A model generated the notes under the pieces. That model had not been told where the DNA came from. It saw nothing but the letters and a program-made list of their open reading frames with translations, and did not search any database. From Candidatus Rifleibacteriota bacterium (GTDB taxonomy: Bacteria > Muiribacteriota > Ozemobacteria > Ozemobacterales > Ozemobacteraceae): a DNA stretch of 35,033 nucleotides. Location: positions 1 to 35,033 of the forward strand of contig JAQVCG010000018.1 of NCBI GenBank assembly GCA_028689875.1, written 5' to 3'. The position numbers were made by a program, and so were the translations under genes. This document shows, in pieces, positions 1 to 9,348 of the stretch (position 1 is the first letter of the stretch; each line of letters starts with the position of its first letter).

Positions 1-2
1 CT

Positions 3-1310
3 GCCGAAATAGAAATTCAGCCTTTAGATAAGGATCTGAACCCGGTCAAAGAAGAAATTTCCTTTGATAAATACAATTTCAAACTTGAAGATGCCGTTAA
101 AATCGCTTTGCAACAAAATCGAAGCGTGATTGATTCTGATATTTCTTATGATAAGGCTTCAAGCTCCGTTGGTGAAGCGAGAACCGCTATGAGCACCAAG
201 GTTTCTGCCAATTTCAAGCAAACAAGATTGGGTTACCGGACCGTCATGGCCGCAACAGGCGCTCCTTTGAATAAGAAAGACACGCAGAGCTATTATGCCG
301 AGCTTTCTCAGCCTCTGTTTTTAGGGAAAAAGGATCGCGCTGCTCTCGAATCTGCACGAATTGGCAGAGATATCGCCGGTTTTTCCAAGACACTCACAAA
401 ACAGCAAATTATAATGATTGTAAGCATGAGATACTATTCGTGGCTTTTTGCGAGAGCTGTTGAGTCTGTGGGCAAAGAAGATCTTGATTTGGCTCAGGCG
501 CATTTTGAGCTTGTCAGTAAAAGATATGCTGCACAGCAAACATCAAAATATGAAGTTTTGCGGGCAGAAGTCAGACTGACTCAGTCTAAGAGTGCTTATT
601 TAAAGAGTCAAAATGATGCGAAATTGGCCGAATTAGATTTGTTAAATGTTTTGTCTTTGCCGATTGATGGCGGCATAGATACAAAGGCAAAGCTTGTGGC
701 GATAGACTACGAAGCCGAATTGGATAAAGATTTAGAAACGGCCAAGAGGGTGCGCGAGGATATTAAAATTAAGACAAAAATGCAAGACATCGCACAACAG
801 ACTATGGTAGCGGCTAAAGGCGAGAATCAGCCGGTTGTCTCATTATGGGCGCAATATGGTGTAGAAGACCCTTCGTCGAGATATTCCGGGGCTTTTAAAA
901 GAGATGATTATTGGATGGCAGGTCTTGTTATGAATGTGCCGATTGTCGATGCGGGCCTTACAAAAAGCAAGGTCGCAAAAGCGCATACAGAAATAAGAAA
1001 AGCCAAAAATGATTTAGAAGATACATTAGAACAGGCTGAACTCGAAATCAGGCAGGCAGCGTTAACCTTGCACAGTTCGGCCGAAATTGTCGCAGCTCAA
1101 AAAGAAAACATGAAGCAGGCAGAAGAAACGGTCAGGCTCGCGAAAGTCAGATACGAAAACGGAATCTTTACTCAGGTTGATTTGTTCGACGCCGAAAATG
1201 CTTGGTCAAACACCAAGCTTCTTTATAATCAAGCTGTATTAGGGCACCACAACGCCAGATTAGCCTATCAATTAGCTGTTGGTAATCTGGGGCGCGAAAT
1301 GTTAAAATAA
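3..1310 (+). CDS. TolC-family outer-membrane efflux protein (5' partial)
   Basis: This is the outer-membrane channel of the RND tripartite pump encoded by the next two genes. The frame stays open to the left window edge, so the N-terminus and signal peptide lie outside; an internal TTG at 108 should not be taken as the start. The visible part begins in the typical first-repeat phrase KLEDAVKIALQQN (a TolC family signature) and ends in a second repeat containing LAKVRYENGIFTQVDLFDAENAW, the usual TolC-family motif before the last helix. Long Ala/Glu/Lys-rich heptad helices fit the periplasmic barrel. Stop at 1310 is 9 bases before the membrane fusion gene, so the two are cotranscribed. Family assignment is firm; the substrate is unknown. 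Confidence 0.93.
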   Translation, partial: AEIEIQPLDKDLNPVKEEISFDKYNFKLEDAVKIALQQNRSVIDSDISYDKASSSVGEARTAMSTKVSANFKQTRLGYRTVMAATGAPLNKKDTQSYYAELSQPLFLGKKDRAALESARIGRDIAGFSKTLTKQQIIMIVSMRYYSWLFARAVESVGKEDLDLAQAHFELVSKRYAAQQTSKYEVLRAEVRLTQSKSAYLKSQNDAKLAELDLLNVLSLPIDGGIDTKAKLVAIDYEAELDKDLETAKRVREDIKIKTKMQDIAQQTMVAAKGENQPVVSLWAQYGVEDPSSRYSGAFKRDDYWMAGLVMNVPIVDAGLTKSKVAKAHTEIRKAKNDLEDTLEQAELEIRQAALTLHSSAEIVAAQKENMKQAEETVRLAKVRYENGIFTQVDLFDAENAWSNTKLLYNQAVLGHHNARLAYQLAVGNLGREMLK

Positions 1311-1319
1311 GGAAAATAT

Positions 1320-2645
1320 ATGATGAAAGAAAGCAGTTTATTTACTCATAAAATAATCTTCAAAGTTTGTTTGTTTGTTCTGATAACCGTAATTATATAC
1401 GCAGGTATAAGAGTCAGTGTGTCTGCAAATACCGATGAAGTATCATCTAAGGCTGTTTCGATTAAAACCGATGCGGCAATGGCAGAAGTGCCGGTTTTTG
1501 CTTCTGAAGTAACCCTCGGTACTGTAAGCAATATTATTAAGACTTCGGGTGAAATCCATCCCATATATGGAGTAAACCTTAACCCCGAGGCATCCGGTAA
1601 AATTACAGACTTGTATGTTGATGTGGGTTCAGCTGTGAAAAAAGGCGAAAAGCTTGCTCAAATAGATAATAAAATACAAAAGGCCCAGTTTCAAGAGGCT
1701 GATTCCGTTGTTACAGTAGCGAAATCTGCAATTAAATTGCAGGAAGTGCTGATCGAAACATCAGAATCAAAACTTGTGGCTGCTAAGGCCTCATTAGATG
1801 CCGCCGAATCGGCTCTGAAAAACTTATCGTTGACAAAAGCGCGCTTAGAAAAGCTGTTTCAAGAAGGTGCTGTTTCAAGACAGAGTCTTGATGATGTTGT
1901 GGCGCAATTTGACGCTGCCGGAGCAAGATTTACCGGGGCTGAATCAGATATGAAGCTCGCGGCTGACTCCATTAAAACAGGCCGGATGACATTAGAAATG
2001 CGCAAGGCAGAACTTATCAGAGCAGAAGCCAACAGAAATTCCGTGAAAGTTTTATTGGATAACACAGTTGTAATAGCTCCGTTTGACGGCGTTATAACGG
2101 CTCGTCATGCAGATCCGGGTGCTATGGCAAGTATTGGGCAGCCAATTTTAAGAATTGAGCAAGATGACCCGGTTAAGATCATATGTTCGTTGGCCGAAAA
2201 AGATCTGAGCATGATTCGAAATAAAGATATAAATATTATTATAAATGTAGACTCTCATAATAAGGCTTTTGAAGGGGCCATAAGGCAAATTTATCCTACA
2301 GTAGACCCTGTAAGCAGAACGGGCAAAGTTGAAGTGTTGGTGCCAAACAAAGATAAAATGCTGATGAGCGGCATGTTTGCAAATATCAATTTTGTGGTTG
2401 AAACTCACGAAAATGTGCCCGTTGTGTCGCGTGATTCGCTTTTGAAATATGACGGAAAATTCTATGTATATGTTATCGAAGATGGAAAAGCTGTTAGAAG
2501 ACCTGTCAGAACCGGCATAACACAAGACACAACCGTTGAAATACTTGCAGGTTTAAAAAGCGGTGAAACTATAATTTCGAAGGGCATAGAATTTATAAGA
2601 GAAGGAAGCAGAGTATCTGTTGCCTCCGGAGACAATAATTTATGA
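1320..2645 (+). CDS. RND efflux membrane fusion (periplasmic adaptor) protein, HlyD/AcrA type
   Basis: This is the adaptor linking the inner-membrane RND permease to the TolC channel. An N-terminal hydrophobic segment (about residues 12-30) anchors or exports it. It is followed by a half-lipoyl region (GKITDLYVDVGSAVKKGEKLAQID, about 90-115), a coiled-coil hairpin (about 120-245), the second half-lipoyl strand (VIAPFDGVITARHADPGAM) and beta-barrel/membrane-proximal domains ending near GLKSGETIISKG. Length 441 aa is normal for the family. The start is at 1320 or 1323 (two adjacent ATGs) behind an AAGGAAA ribosome binding site. The stop overlaps the permease start in an ATGA arrangement, implying translational coupling. 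Substrate is not predictable. Confidence 0.94.
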   Translation: MMKESSLFTHKIIFKVCLFVLITVIIYAGIRVSVSANTDEVSSKAVSIKTDAAMAEVPVFASEVTLGTVSNIIKTSGEIHPIYGVNLNPEASGKITDLYVDVGSAVKKGEKLAQIDNKIQKAQFQEADSVVTVAKSAIKLQEVLIETSESKLVAAKASLDAAESALKNLSLTKARLEKLFQEGAVSRQSLDDVVAQFDAAGARFTGAESDMKLAADSIKTGRMTLEMRKAELIRAEANRNSVKVLLDNTVVIAPFDGVITARHADPGAMASIGQPILRIEQDDPVKIICSLAEKDLSMIRNKDINIIINVDSHNKAFEGAIRQIYPTVDPVSRTGKVEVLVPNKDKMLMSGMFANINFVVETHENVPVVSRDSLLKYDGKFYVYVIEDGKAVRRPVRTGITQDTTVEILAGLKSGETIISKGIEFIREGSRVSVASGDNNL

Positions 2646-5600
2646 AACTCTCTGAAATAGGGGTTAAATGGCCCGTAACCACAAGCATGATTTTTATCGC
2701 CATTATTATTTTGGGCGGTTTTTCATTTACTAGAGTCGGTCTCGATTTGATGCCTGATTTTGATATTCCCGTGGTTACTATTATTACTGCTTATCCGGGA
2801 GCCGGGCCTCAAGAAGTAGAATCACGAATAACCGAACTTATAGAATCAAGAGTTTCATCTGTTGAAAATGTTGATGAGGTTAAGTCAAATTCAATTGAAG
2901 GGGTTTCGGTTGTCACTGTTAAATTTAACTGGGAAACAAATTTGGCAGATGCAACAAACGATATAAGAGATAAGCTCGACCAAATTCGAAAAAGACTGCC
3001 TGATGCGGCAGAAGACCCAATTATAATGAAAATTGATATGGGTTCTATTCCCGTTTATATTATGGGTGTCACAGCCAAAGAAAGCTGGGATAAAATAGAC
3101 CGAATCGTCGAAGACAAGATAGTTGACCGATTAAAGCGTTTGCCGGGGGTTGCTTCAGTATTGGCAGAGGGCAGTCACAAAAGAACGATAAATGTCAGAC
3201 TGAATCGTGAGCGTTTGCAGGCTACGGGTATTACAGGCAACCAGATCGTGCATATTTTGAGAAGACAGAATATAAGCAACCCGGGCGGCCATCTCAAAAC
3301 CGGAAACATGGACTTTTTGATAAGAATACCCGAAGAATTCAAATCGGTTGAAGAGATCGGTAACGTGGTGGTATCAAATAAAAACGGTATAGTCAGACTT
3401 CGCGACGTGGCTGAAATAAAAGACGATTTTGCCGAAATTTCTGAAGATATAGTTTTAAACGGCGGCGCAGCAATGGCCGTTATTGTTCAAAAACAGTCTG
3501 ACGGCAATACAGTTGCGGTTTCTAACGCGGTCAGAGAAGCAATTCCCGAAATTCAAAAGACTTTGCCCGCTGACGTTAAAATTTCTGAATTTGTGGATAC
3601 TTCAAACTTTATCAGAAATACGATAGACAATTTGAGAAACGCCATTCTGATGGGCGGGATAGGTGTGTTTATAGTAATCTTGCTTTTTATCAGAGACTTC
3701 AGAGCCAGTTTAATTGTGGCAGTTACTATCCCCACTTCTTTGATAATAACATTCTTGCTAATGTATCTTAATGATTTCACTATAAATCAAATGAGCATGT
3801 CGAGCTTGGCGATAGCGATAGGTATGGTTGTCGACAATGCGATAGTTGTAATTGACAATATCAAGCGCTATCTCGAAAGAGGGGTTAAACCCCGGGAAAG
3901 TGCCATGTGGGGCGCAGCCGAAATGGGCACTTCCGTTATTGCCTCGACCTTAACAACTGTCGCAATTTTCTTGCCGATTGTTTTTACAACGGGTATTACG
4001 AAAATTATGTTCGGGCAGCTTGCCATGATTGTTTCGATGGCTCTTATTGCCTCTTTGTTTACGGCGCTTTTGCTTGCTCCGATGATGGCAAGTAAGATGC
4101 TCAGGATTGATCATAAAATTCAAAATCCAATTTTTGTGTTCTTTGGAAAATTACTGGAGAAAATTGAAGTTTTATACGGCAAGCTGTTGCAAATGGCTCT
4201 TTCTAACCGATTTAAAGTGCTGGCCCTGCTTGTTGTGTTATTTGTGGCTTCAATGGGTATAATACCGCTTGTAGGTGTTGAATACATGCCTCAGCAAGAC
4301 CAAGGAATGCTAAATGTTGAAGTTGAGCTTCCGAGCGGCACAAGGTTTGAAGAGACGGGCAGAGTTTGCAAAGAAATTGTTTCAAAACTTAATACCGAAC
4401 TTGAAGGATATGTTAAAGCTACGTTCGCTTCATACGGAGTCGGCGAAAATATGGAATCTCTTATAATGAATCCAAAAAAGGCTTCAAATTTTGGGAAAAT
4501 CCAAATCGTGCTTATTTCACGAAATCTGCGTAAAGAGGCGGTTAAAGATATAATTCCCCGCTTAAGAACAGTTGTCGATAAGATTCCCGGAGTTGTGGTC
4601 AGATTTGTTACAACAGACCCTATCGGCGAACTCATTACCGGCGGCAGCGCTGATTTTGCAATCAATATTTACGGTCATAACCTCGAAGACGGCGTTGCTT
4701 ACGCAAATAATATCAAAAATGCGTTAGAGAAAATCGAAAATCTCAAAGACGTTGAAATAAGTCAAAAACTTGCAAAACCTGAATTAAAGGTTAATGTAAA
4801 CAGAGAAAAAGCAGCCAGTTTAGGGTTGAATGTTTCTGATATTTCTGAATCGGTTGAGCTTCTTTTCAGCGGCAATAAGACAGTTAAATATCGCGACGGC
4901 GGAGATGAATACGATATAGACGTAAGGCTGAGAGAAGACGACAGGGCTACTGTGACAGACTTAGAGCAAGTCTATATAATTACTCCCTCGGGAGAAAGCG
5001 TAAGACTTAACAACGTTGCCGAAATAGCGCAGGGCGTTGGCCCTGCCAAAATAGAAAGATTAGACCAAGAGCGATATATAAAAATAACGGGCCAGGTCTT
5101 TAATACTGACCCGGGCACAGTTAACAGAGCCGCCGAAGAAATAATCAATTCGGTTCCCGCACCCCCGGGTTTTTCTTGGGAGCACGCCGGCAGCGAAAAA
5201 GAACGCAAGGAATCGTTTGTTTTGTTGATGCAGGCAGCAGTATTGGGAATGATTCTTGTTTATATGGTTATGGCCTCTCAGTTTGAGTCTTTGTTGGCCC
5301 CGTTCATTATATTTTTCAGTGTTCCCTTCGGATTCATGGGTGCGATACAAATGCTTGCAATTACGGGTAATCGTATCTCGGTTGTATCATTTTTGGGATT
5401 CATAATACTGATAGGAATAGTTGTAAATAACGGCATTGTTCTTATAAGCTATGTTAATACCCTTATAGGGCGCGGTTACAAGACAAGAGATGCGCTTATC
5501 ACAGCCGGTGTAAACAGAATCAGGCCGGTTATATCGACCACAAGCACAACTATTTTAGGCATGCTTCCTATGGCCCTTTCAAGGGGCGACGGTTCTGAAG

Positions 5601-5731
5601 TCTGGATACCCATAGGCTTGAGCGTTATTGGCGGTTTGATCGTGTCTACTCTTATGACATTAGTTTTAATGCCCGTATTATACAGTTTGATGCAAAAATG
5701 GCTGGTGCCGGCCGAATTGCGCTCGGTATAA
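2642..5731 (+). CDS. RND efflux permease, AcrB/HAE1-like
   Basis: This is the proton-driven inner-membrane pump of the tripartite efflux system. The 1029-aa length and the two-repeat plan (TM1, large periplasmic loop, TM2-6, then the same again) are those of the hydrophobe/amphiphile RND family. The N-terminus reads PVTTSMIFIAIIILGGFSF followed by the family phrase GLDLMPDFDIPVVTIITAYPGAGPQEVE. The TM4 proton-relay segment reads AIGMVVDNAIVVIDNI: the first relay aspartate is present, while the second position (D408 in E. coli AcrB) is Asn, as in many non-proteobacterial members. The C-terminal half has GIVVNNGIVLISYVN and ends at TM12. It overlaps the adaptor gene by 4 bases. Drug, metabolite or envelope-lipid transport are all possible. 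Confidence 0.96.
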   Translation: MKLSEIGVKWPVTTSMIFIAIIILGGFSFTRVGLDLMPDFDIPVVTIITAYPGAGPQEVESRITELIESRVSSVENVDEVKSNSIEGVSVVTVKFNWETNLADATNDIRDKLDQIRKRLPDAAEDPIIMKIDMGSIPVYIMGVTAKESWDKIDRIVEDKIVDRLKRLPGVASVLAEGSHKRTINVRLNRERLQATGITGNQIVHILRRQNISNPGGHLKTGNMDFLIRIPEEFKSVEEIGNVVVSNKNGIVRLRDVAEIKDDFAEISEDIVLNGGAAMAVIVQKQSDGNTVAVSNAVREAIPEIQKTLPADVKISEFVDTSNFIRNTIDNLRNAILMGGIGVFIVILLFIRDFRASLIVAVTIPTSLIITFLLMYLNDFTINQMSMSSLAIAIGMVVDNAIVVIDNIKRYLERGVKPRESAMWGAAEMGTSVIASTLTTVAIFLPIVFTTGITKIMFGQLAMIVSMALIASLFTALLLAPMMASKMLRIDHKIQNPIFVFFGKLLEKIEVLYGKLLQMALSNRFKVLALLVVLFVASMGIIPLVGVEYMPQQDQGMLNVEVELPSGTRFEETGRVCKEIVSKLNTELEGYVKATFASYGVGENMESLIMNPKKASNFGKIQIVLISRNLRKEAVKDIIPRLRTVVDKIPGVVVRFVTTDPIGELITGGSADFAINIYGHNLEDGVAYANNIKNALEKIENLKDVEISQKLAKPELKVNVNREKAASLGLNVSDISESVELLFSGNKTVKYRDGGDEYDIDVRLREDDRATVTDLEQVYIITPSGESVRLNNVAEIAQGVGPAKIERLDQERYIKITGQVFNTDPGTVNRAAEEIINSVPAPPGFSWEHAGSEKERKESFVLLMQAAVLGMILVYMVMASQFESLLAPFIIFFSVPFGFMGAIQMLAITGNRISVVSFLGFIILIGIVVNNGIVLISYVNTLIGRGYKTRDALITAGVNRIRPVISTTSTTILGMLPMALSRGDGSEVWIPIGLSVIGGLIVSTLMTLVLMPVLYSLMQKWLVPAELRSV

Positions 5732-5764
5732 GGCAATTGAACATAACAAAAGAAAGAAAAAAAC

Positions 5765-6055
5765 ATGGAATTTAACTTGATAATATGCAGTTCGACCTTA
5801 GAAGAAGAAATAATGGTTTTTTTTAAGAGCAACGGCATTACTTCCTACACTGTTTTGCCAATGGCCGTAGGCTCGGGTAATGGCGGCGGCACAAGGTTAG
5901 ACAACGAAATCTGGCCGGGTCAGAATATGGTCATTATGGTTTGTTTGCATGAAAAGCAACACGAAGCGTTGCGCAACCTGGTTTCGGAATATCGCAAAAA
6001 CGATATCCGAGAAGGTTTAAAACTTTTCACATTGGGCTTGAAAGAAGTAATATAA
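5765..6055 (+). CDS. Small PII-like transporter-associated protein (PG0541-like)
   Basis: A 96-aa protein encoded 33 bases after the RND permease and probably in the same transcript. It resembles the small PII/ferredoxin-like proteins annotated as PG0541-family transporter-associated proteins, which usually sit directly downstream of RND pumps. Supporting features are an N-terminal beta strand (FNLIICSSTLEEEIMVFF), a central glycine-rich loop (VGSGNGGGTRLDNEIWPG) and a strand-helix segment (NMVIMVCLHEKQHEALRNLV). There is no signal peptide or membrane segment, so it should act in the cytoplasm. The family's general proposed role is sensing or regulating the transporter; the ligand is unknown. 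The ribosome binding site is weak (AGAAAG). The family call is from memory and moderate. Confidence 0.7.
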   Translation: MEFNLIICSSTLEEEIMVFFKSNGITSYTVLPMAVGSGNGGGTRLDNEIWPGQNMVIMVCLHEKQHEALRNLVSEYRKNDIREGLKLFTLGLKEVI

Positions 6056-6069
6056 GAAGCGGCGGGGCG

Positions 6070-6885
6070 CTAGTCGGTCCAGGAATGGTGCAGACATTCG
6101 CCGGCCAATTCCCTGCCTAAAAACTTAACTGCGATTTCTTTGAAAATATCGGGACTGTCGGAAACAAAAAACCGTTCGGTTCCGATTTTTTCTGTGTCGG
6201 CTACTAAGCGTCGCGCCGCAAGAAGCTCTTTAACTTCTATTGCCGTTTCTTGTGCGGAGTCGACTAACGTGATTTTTTTGTCGAAATATTCATTGATGAG
6301 TGGCTTTAAGAGCGGGTAATGAGTGCAGGCCAAAATAAGCGTGTCGACTTGCAGTGTTTTAAAATCTTTAAGATATGTGTCGATTGTAAGGCGGGCAAGA
6401 TCGGTGTTATGCATGTTTTCTTCGACAATCGGAACCAAGAGCGGGCAAGCCTGCGCTATTACCTTAATTTTTGAGCAAAGTCGTTCAAGTCGGCTTTGGT
6501 AGGCAAATGAAGCGATCGTGCCTTTTGTGCCGATAACGCCGATCTTCTCCCCCTTAACGGCTTTGACCGCTGCTCTTACGCCCGGGTCAATCACGCCCAC
6601 CACAGGCAATGAAGTTAAGGTTTTCAGCTTGTTTAAAGCCAAAGCCGAAGCGGTATTGCAGGCAATGACAATCATTTTCACATTTTGCATTAAAAGAAAA
6701 TCAAGAATTTCTTGCGAATAGCGCTGAATTACCGGTGCGGATTTGCCTCCGTAAGGCACTCTTGCGGTGTCACCAAAATAAATAATATTTTCGTAAGGCA
6801 TAAGGTTTTGCAGTTCTTTTAAAACCGTCAAGCCCCCGACTCCCGAATCAAACACACCTATGGGTCTGTTATCTGAAATAATCAT
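6070..6885 (-). CDS. murI: Glutamate racemase
   Basis: Interconverts L- and D-glutamate, supplying D-Glu for the peptidoglycan stem peptide. Both catalytic cysteines are present in their usual contexts: C76 in ACNTASA and C187 in LACTHYPLL. The N-terminal signature GVFDSGVGGLTVL carries the conserved Asp13-Ser14 pair, and the FGDTARVPYG motif follows. Length 271 aa is typical. It is the last gene of a minus-strand run (ftsQ-ftsA-ftsZ-radical SAM-lipoprotein-murI), starting only 4 bases after the lipoprotein stop, which implies cotranscription. It converges on the RND operon with a 14-base gap, and I see no obvious hairpin terminator there. Confidence 0.96.
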   Translation of the reverse strand: MIISDNRPIGVFDSGVGGLTVLKELQNLMPYENIIYFGDTARVPYGGKSAPVIQRYSQEILDFLLMQNVKMIVIACNTASALALNKLKTLTSLPVVGVIDPGVRAAVKAVKGEKIGVIGTKGTIASFAYQSRLERLCSKIKVIAQACPLLVPIVEENMHNTDLARLTIDTYLKDFKTLQVDTLILACTHYPLLKPLINEYFDKKITLVDSAQETAIEVKELLAARRLVADTEKIGTERFFVSDSPDIFKEIAVKFLGRELAGECLHHSWTD

Positions 6886-6889
6886 ATTA

Positions 6890-7915
6890 TTACTCGGTTA
6901 GTTTGATTTTACCTTCGACTATATCTTTTTTTAACTGCGCCAATTCGCTTATCAAAGCTTCGCCGATTACATTATGGCTGAGCTGAAAGTCTGTAAGGCT
7001 CAAAGCGTCTTCTGCCAACCCGTATGAGCTCTTCATTTCGCCGGTGTTGTCTGAACAAACTTTTTCGATGATTTTGACAACAATGCGGTCAACTCTCTTT
7101 AAAAGGCTTGTCAATACAAGGCCGGGTGCGAGCGAGTCTTGGTTGTTGTCGATTCCGATTACATACTTTCGGTTGGTGACCGCCGCGGCTATTACACCCT
7201 GCGCGGAAGCCCCGGCTGCGGGGAAAATGACCTCGAAACCCGATTTATATAATTCGTCCGCTATTTGCTGTGCTTTTTGAGTGTTGTTAAAGCCCGAAAA
7301 ATCATCTGCTATGTATTTTGACAACAGCTCGATATCGGGGTTTGCGTGTCTTGCCCCTTTAAAAAAGCCCGATTCAAATCTTTTAATAACCGGTATAGGT
7401 AACCCGCCGATAAAAGCTGCTTTATTTGTTTGGCTCTTTTTTGCGGCCAGATAACCGCATAAAAATGCACCTTCTTCTTCTCTGAAGGTTATACCTTTTA
7501 TATTATTTTCTGTGTAATCCGAGTCTATTACATAAAAGGCAGTGTTAAGATTTTCCGAAGCTATTTGCTTCACTGCATCGTTAAACCCAACGCCCAATAC
7601 GATTATTGCGTCAAACTTTTGCCCCGCAAAAAACCGAAGCGACTGTTCGGGGTCTTGCCAGGTTGACGGTTCTATTATGGTTGTTTCGATATTGTGCAGT
7701 TTTTCGGCTTCTTTAAGCCCTCTGTAAGCACTGTCGTTGAAGCTTTTGTCGTTTAAGCCCTGAGGTGATATCATGAGCCCGATGCTCTTTGCCTCACTTT
7801 TCGGCGCTTTTTCAATTTTGTCACAGCACCCGCTTAAACAAAAAGAACAAATCAGTAATGTCAGAACTCCAATGCAGAAAACTGATTTTTTGAAAACAGT
7901 TGATTTAATCGGCAT
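6890..7915 (-). CDS. BMP/PnrA-like substrate-binding lipoprotein
   Basis: A predicted lipoprotein of the basic-membrane-protein family, whose known members bind purine nucleosides (PnrA) or act as Med-like factors. A type II signal peptide is visible: basic N-terminus, hydrophobic stretch, and lipobox LSGC with the lipid-modified Cys at position 30. The mature part has the family's order: IGLMISPQGLNDKSFNDSAYRGL, then FDAIIVLGVGFNDAVKQIA, AFIGGLPIPVIKRFESGFFKGA and a type-1 binding-protein core with VIFPAAGASAQGVI. Length 341 aa is normal. A GGGAGG ribosome binding site 7 bases before the ATG supports this start even though it lies 55 bases inside the upstream radical SAM gene in another frame. 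No ABC permease or ATPase gene is nearby, so its transporter is elsewhere or it works alone. Confidence 0.86.
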   Translation of the reverse strand: MPIKSTVFKKSVFCIGVLTLLICSFCLSGCCDKIEKAPKSEAKSIGLMISPQGLNDKSFNDSAYRGLKEAEKLHNIETTIIEPSTWQDPEQSLRFFAGQKFDAIIVLGVGFNDAVKQIASENLNTAFYVIDSDYTENNIKGITFREEEGAFLCGYLAAKKSQTNKAAFIGGLPIPVIKRFESGFFKGARHANPDIELLSKYIADDFSGFNNTQKAQQIADELYKSGFEVIFPAAGASAQGVIAAAVTNRKYVIGIDNNQDSLAPGLVLTSLLKRVDRIVVKIIEKVCSDNTGEMKSSYGLAEDALSLTDFQLSHNVIGEALISELAQLKKDIVEGKIKLTE

Positions 7916-9345
7916 TCTTTTGCCTCCCGTGCGTATTCGTCGGCCAATTCCGGTCCGACTTTTGAAAGATATGCTTGTCTTAACGCTTCGTTCGGGCTTT
8001 CAAAGTTAGCTTTAAATTGCCCCGGCAGCTTTTGCAGCATAGATTTAATATATTTTGTGCGTTTTTTAATTTCGTATTGTTCGGGCGCCGCCTGTTCTGA
8101 CCACTCAGTGTGGTTTTTGGGAACAAATACAGAGAATGTGGCCGAAACGGATCTGTAAGAAGGTGCTATTTTAAGCACTTTCTCTATTAAATCAATTGTG
8201 GCCGCGGTGTCTGAATCTGTTTCACCCGGCAGGCACGAAACAAAGTACATTTTAATATGTTCGAAGCCGTTGTCAAATAATTCGTTTATTTTATTTAAAA
8301 ATCGTCCTTCGTCCATGGGCTTTCTCATTTCTTTTCTGAGTCTTTCGCTGCCCGTTTCGGGTGCAATTGTGAGCCCTGTAATGTTTGATTTTCTTAAGGA
8401 TTCTATAATTGTGGGGGTTATTTTTTCCCACTTGACCGATGAATTTCTGATTCTGATATTGCGCTCGGTGAGCATTTTAAAAAGTTCTTCAACTTCAGGG
8501 TGGTCAAACAAAGAAGGGGCCACCAAACCCAAATCTGTGCAGTCGGCGTGTGCGTCGAGCCACTGCTCTATGGTTTGCAGACTTACCGCGCGGGGCGGCG
8601 AGTATATTGCTCTTGCCAAACAAAAAGAGCAAACTCGCGGGCAGCCGCGCATTACTTCAATTATGTGCGCTCCGCCAAAAGCATTCTTTTCTGAGACAAT
8701 ATGGGAATAAGCCGGCGAAGCGTTTACGTCATGATAAGCCTTTGCGGGCAGATATGTTTTTGATAAAGAGGGCACCCAAACATTATCGATTTGTGCGATG
8801 GCTTCTTTGTCAAAACCCTTATCGTTAAGCGTTGTAATAATCGGAACAATAGTGCTTTCCGCTTCGCCCGGAACAATAATGTCAAATATCAGCGAAAGGG
8901 CAGCGGAGTTAGAGGCTACGGCGGCGCCGCCGGCAATCAGTATGGGGTGTCTGTTGCTTCGCTCGGAGGCTATAACAGGCATTCCGAGGGCGGCAAATAT
9001 GCCGGGGATTTTATCAAAATCACCTTCAAAACTGAAAGAAAACATTAAAACGTTAAAATCACCCAAAGGGCGACCCGTTTCAAATGAATAAAACGGAGGG
9101 TTAAGGGGGCTGTCAGGCAAAAGAGCCGGAAAAAAGCGTTCGATGCCTATTCCGGGCATAGACCCCACAAGCCGATGCACGGTTAAAAAACCGAGATTGC
9201 TCATTCCCAAAGAATATAAATTGGGATAAATAACAGCACAGCTAAGTTTGCCCGCAAATTTAATTTGAGAATAATGTTTTTCGCCGGCCTTAAGCTGCTC
9301 TGCTACTGATTCAAAATTATGTCTGTGTTTTAGCGACATTTTCAA
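7861..9345 (-). CDS. B12-binding-type radical SAM protein (YgiQ/TIGR03960-like organisation)
   Basis: A radical S-adenosylmethionine enzyme of unknown substrate. The [4Fe-4S] motif CxxxCxxC lies at about residues 235-242 (RGCPRVCSFC). The region before it (about 30-200, with YPNLYSLGMSNLGFLTVHRL and the glycine-rich ILIAGGAAVASN) resembles the cobalamin-binding-like N-terminal domain of B12-type radical SAM proteins. SAM-domain landmarks follow: GLTIAPETGSERLRKEM and HIKMYFVSCLPGETDSD. The C-terminal tail after VFVPKNHTEW is partly charged. The frame opens at a TTG (9345); the ATG at 9339 (MSLKH) is the more usual choice. Neither has a clear Shine-Dalgarno sequence, and the ftsZ terminator hairpin sits immediately upstream. 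Its end overlaps the lipoprotein gene by 55 bases. Family firm, reaction unknown. Confidence 0.84.
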   Translation of the reverse strand: MKMSLKHRHNFESVAEQLKAGEKHYSQIKFAGKLSCAVIYPNLYSLGMSNLGFLTVHRLVGSMPGIGIERFFPALLPDSPLNPPFYSFETGRPLGDFNVLMFSFSFEGDFDKIPGIFAALGMPVIASERSNRHPILIAGGAAVASNSAALSLIFDIIVPGEAESTIVPIITTLNDKGFDKEAIAQIDNVWVPSLSKTYLPAKAYHDVNASPAYSHIVSEKNAFGGAHIIEVMRGCPRVCSFCLARAIYSPPRAVSLQTIEQWLDAHADCTDLGLVAPSLFDHPEVEELFKMLTERNIRIRNSSVKWEKITPTIIESLRKSNITGLTIAPETGSERLRKEMRKPMDEGRFLNKINELFDNGFEHIKMYFVSCLPGETDSDTAATIDLIEKVLKIAPSYRSVSATFSVFVPKNHTEWSEQAAPEQYEIKKRTKYIKSMLQKLPGQFKANFESPNEALRQAYLSKVGPELADEYAREAKECRLNQLFSKNQFSALEF

Positions 9346-9348
9346 AGA

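Noticed and set aside
108-1310. TTG at 108 as the true start of the first TolC gene
   Set aside because: The frame continues upstream with family-like sequence to the window edge, so the gene is simply cut by the window.
6890-7915. Complete ABC nucleoside importer
   Set aside because: Only the binding lipoprotein is present; no ATPase or permease gene lies nearby.
8198-8828. Several plus-strand open frames of 60-170 codons inside the radical SAM gene
   Set aside because: They are antisense shadows of a gene with clear motifs, and lack ribosome binding sites and family resemblance.
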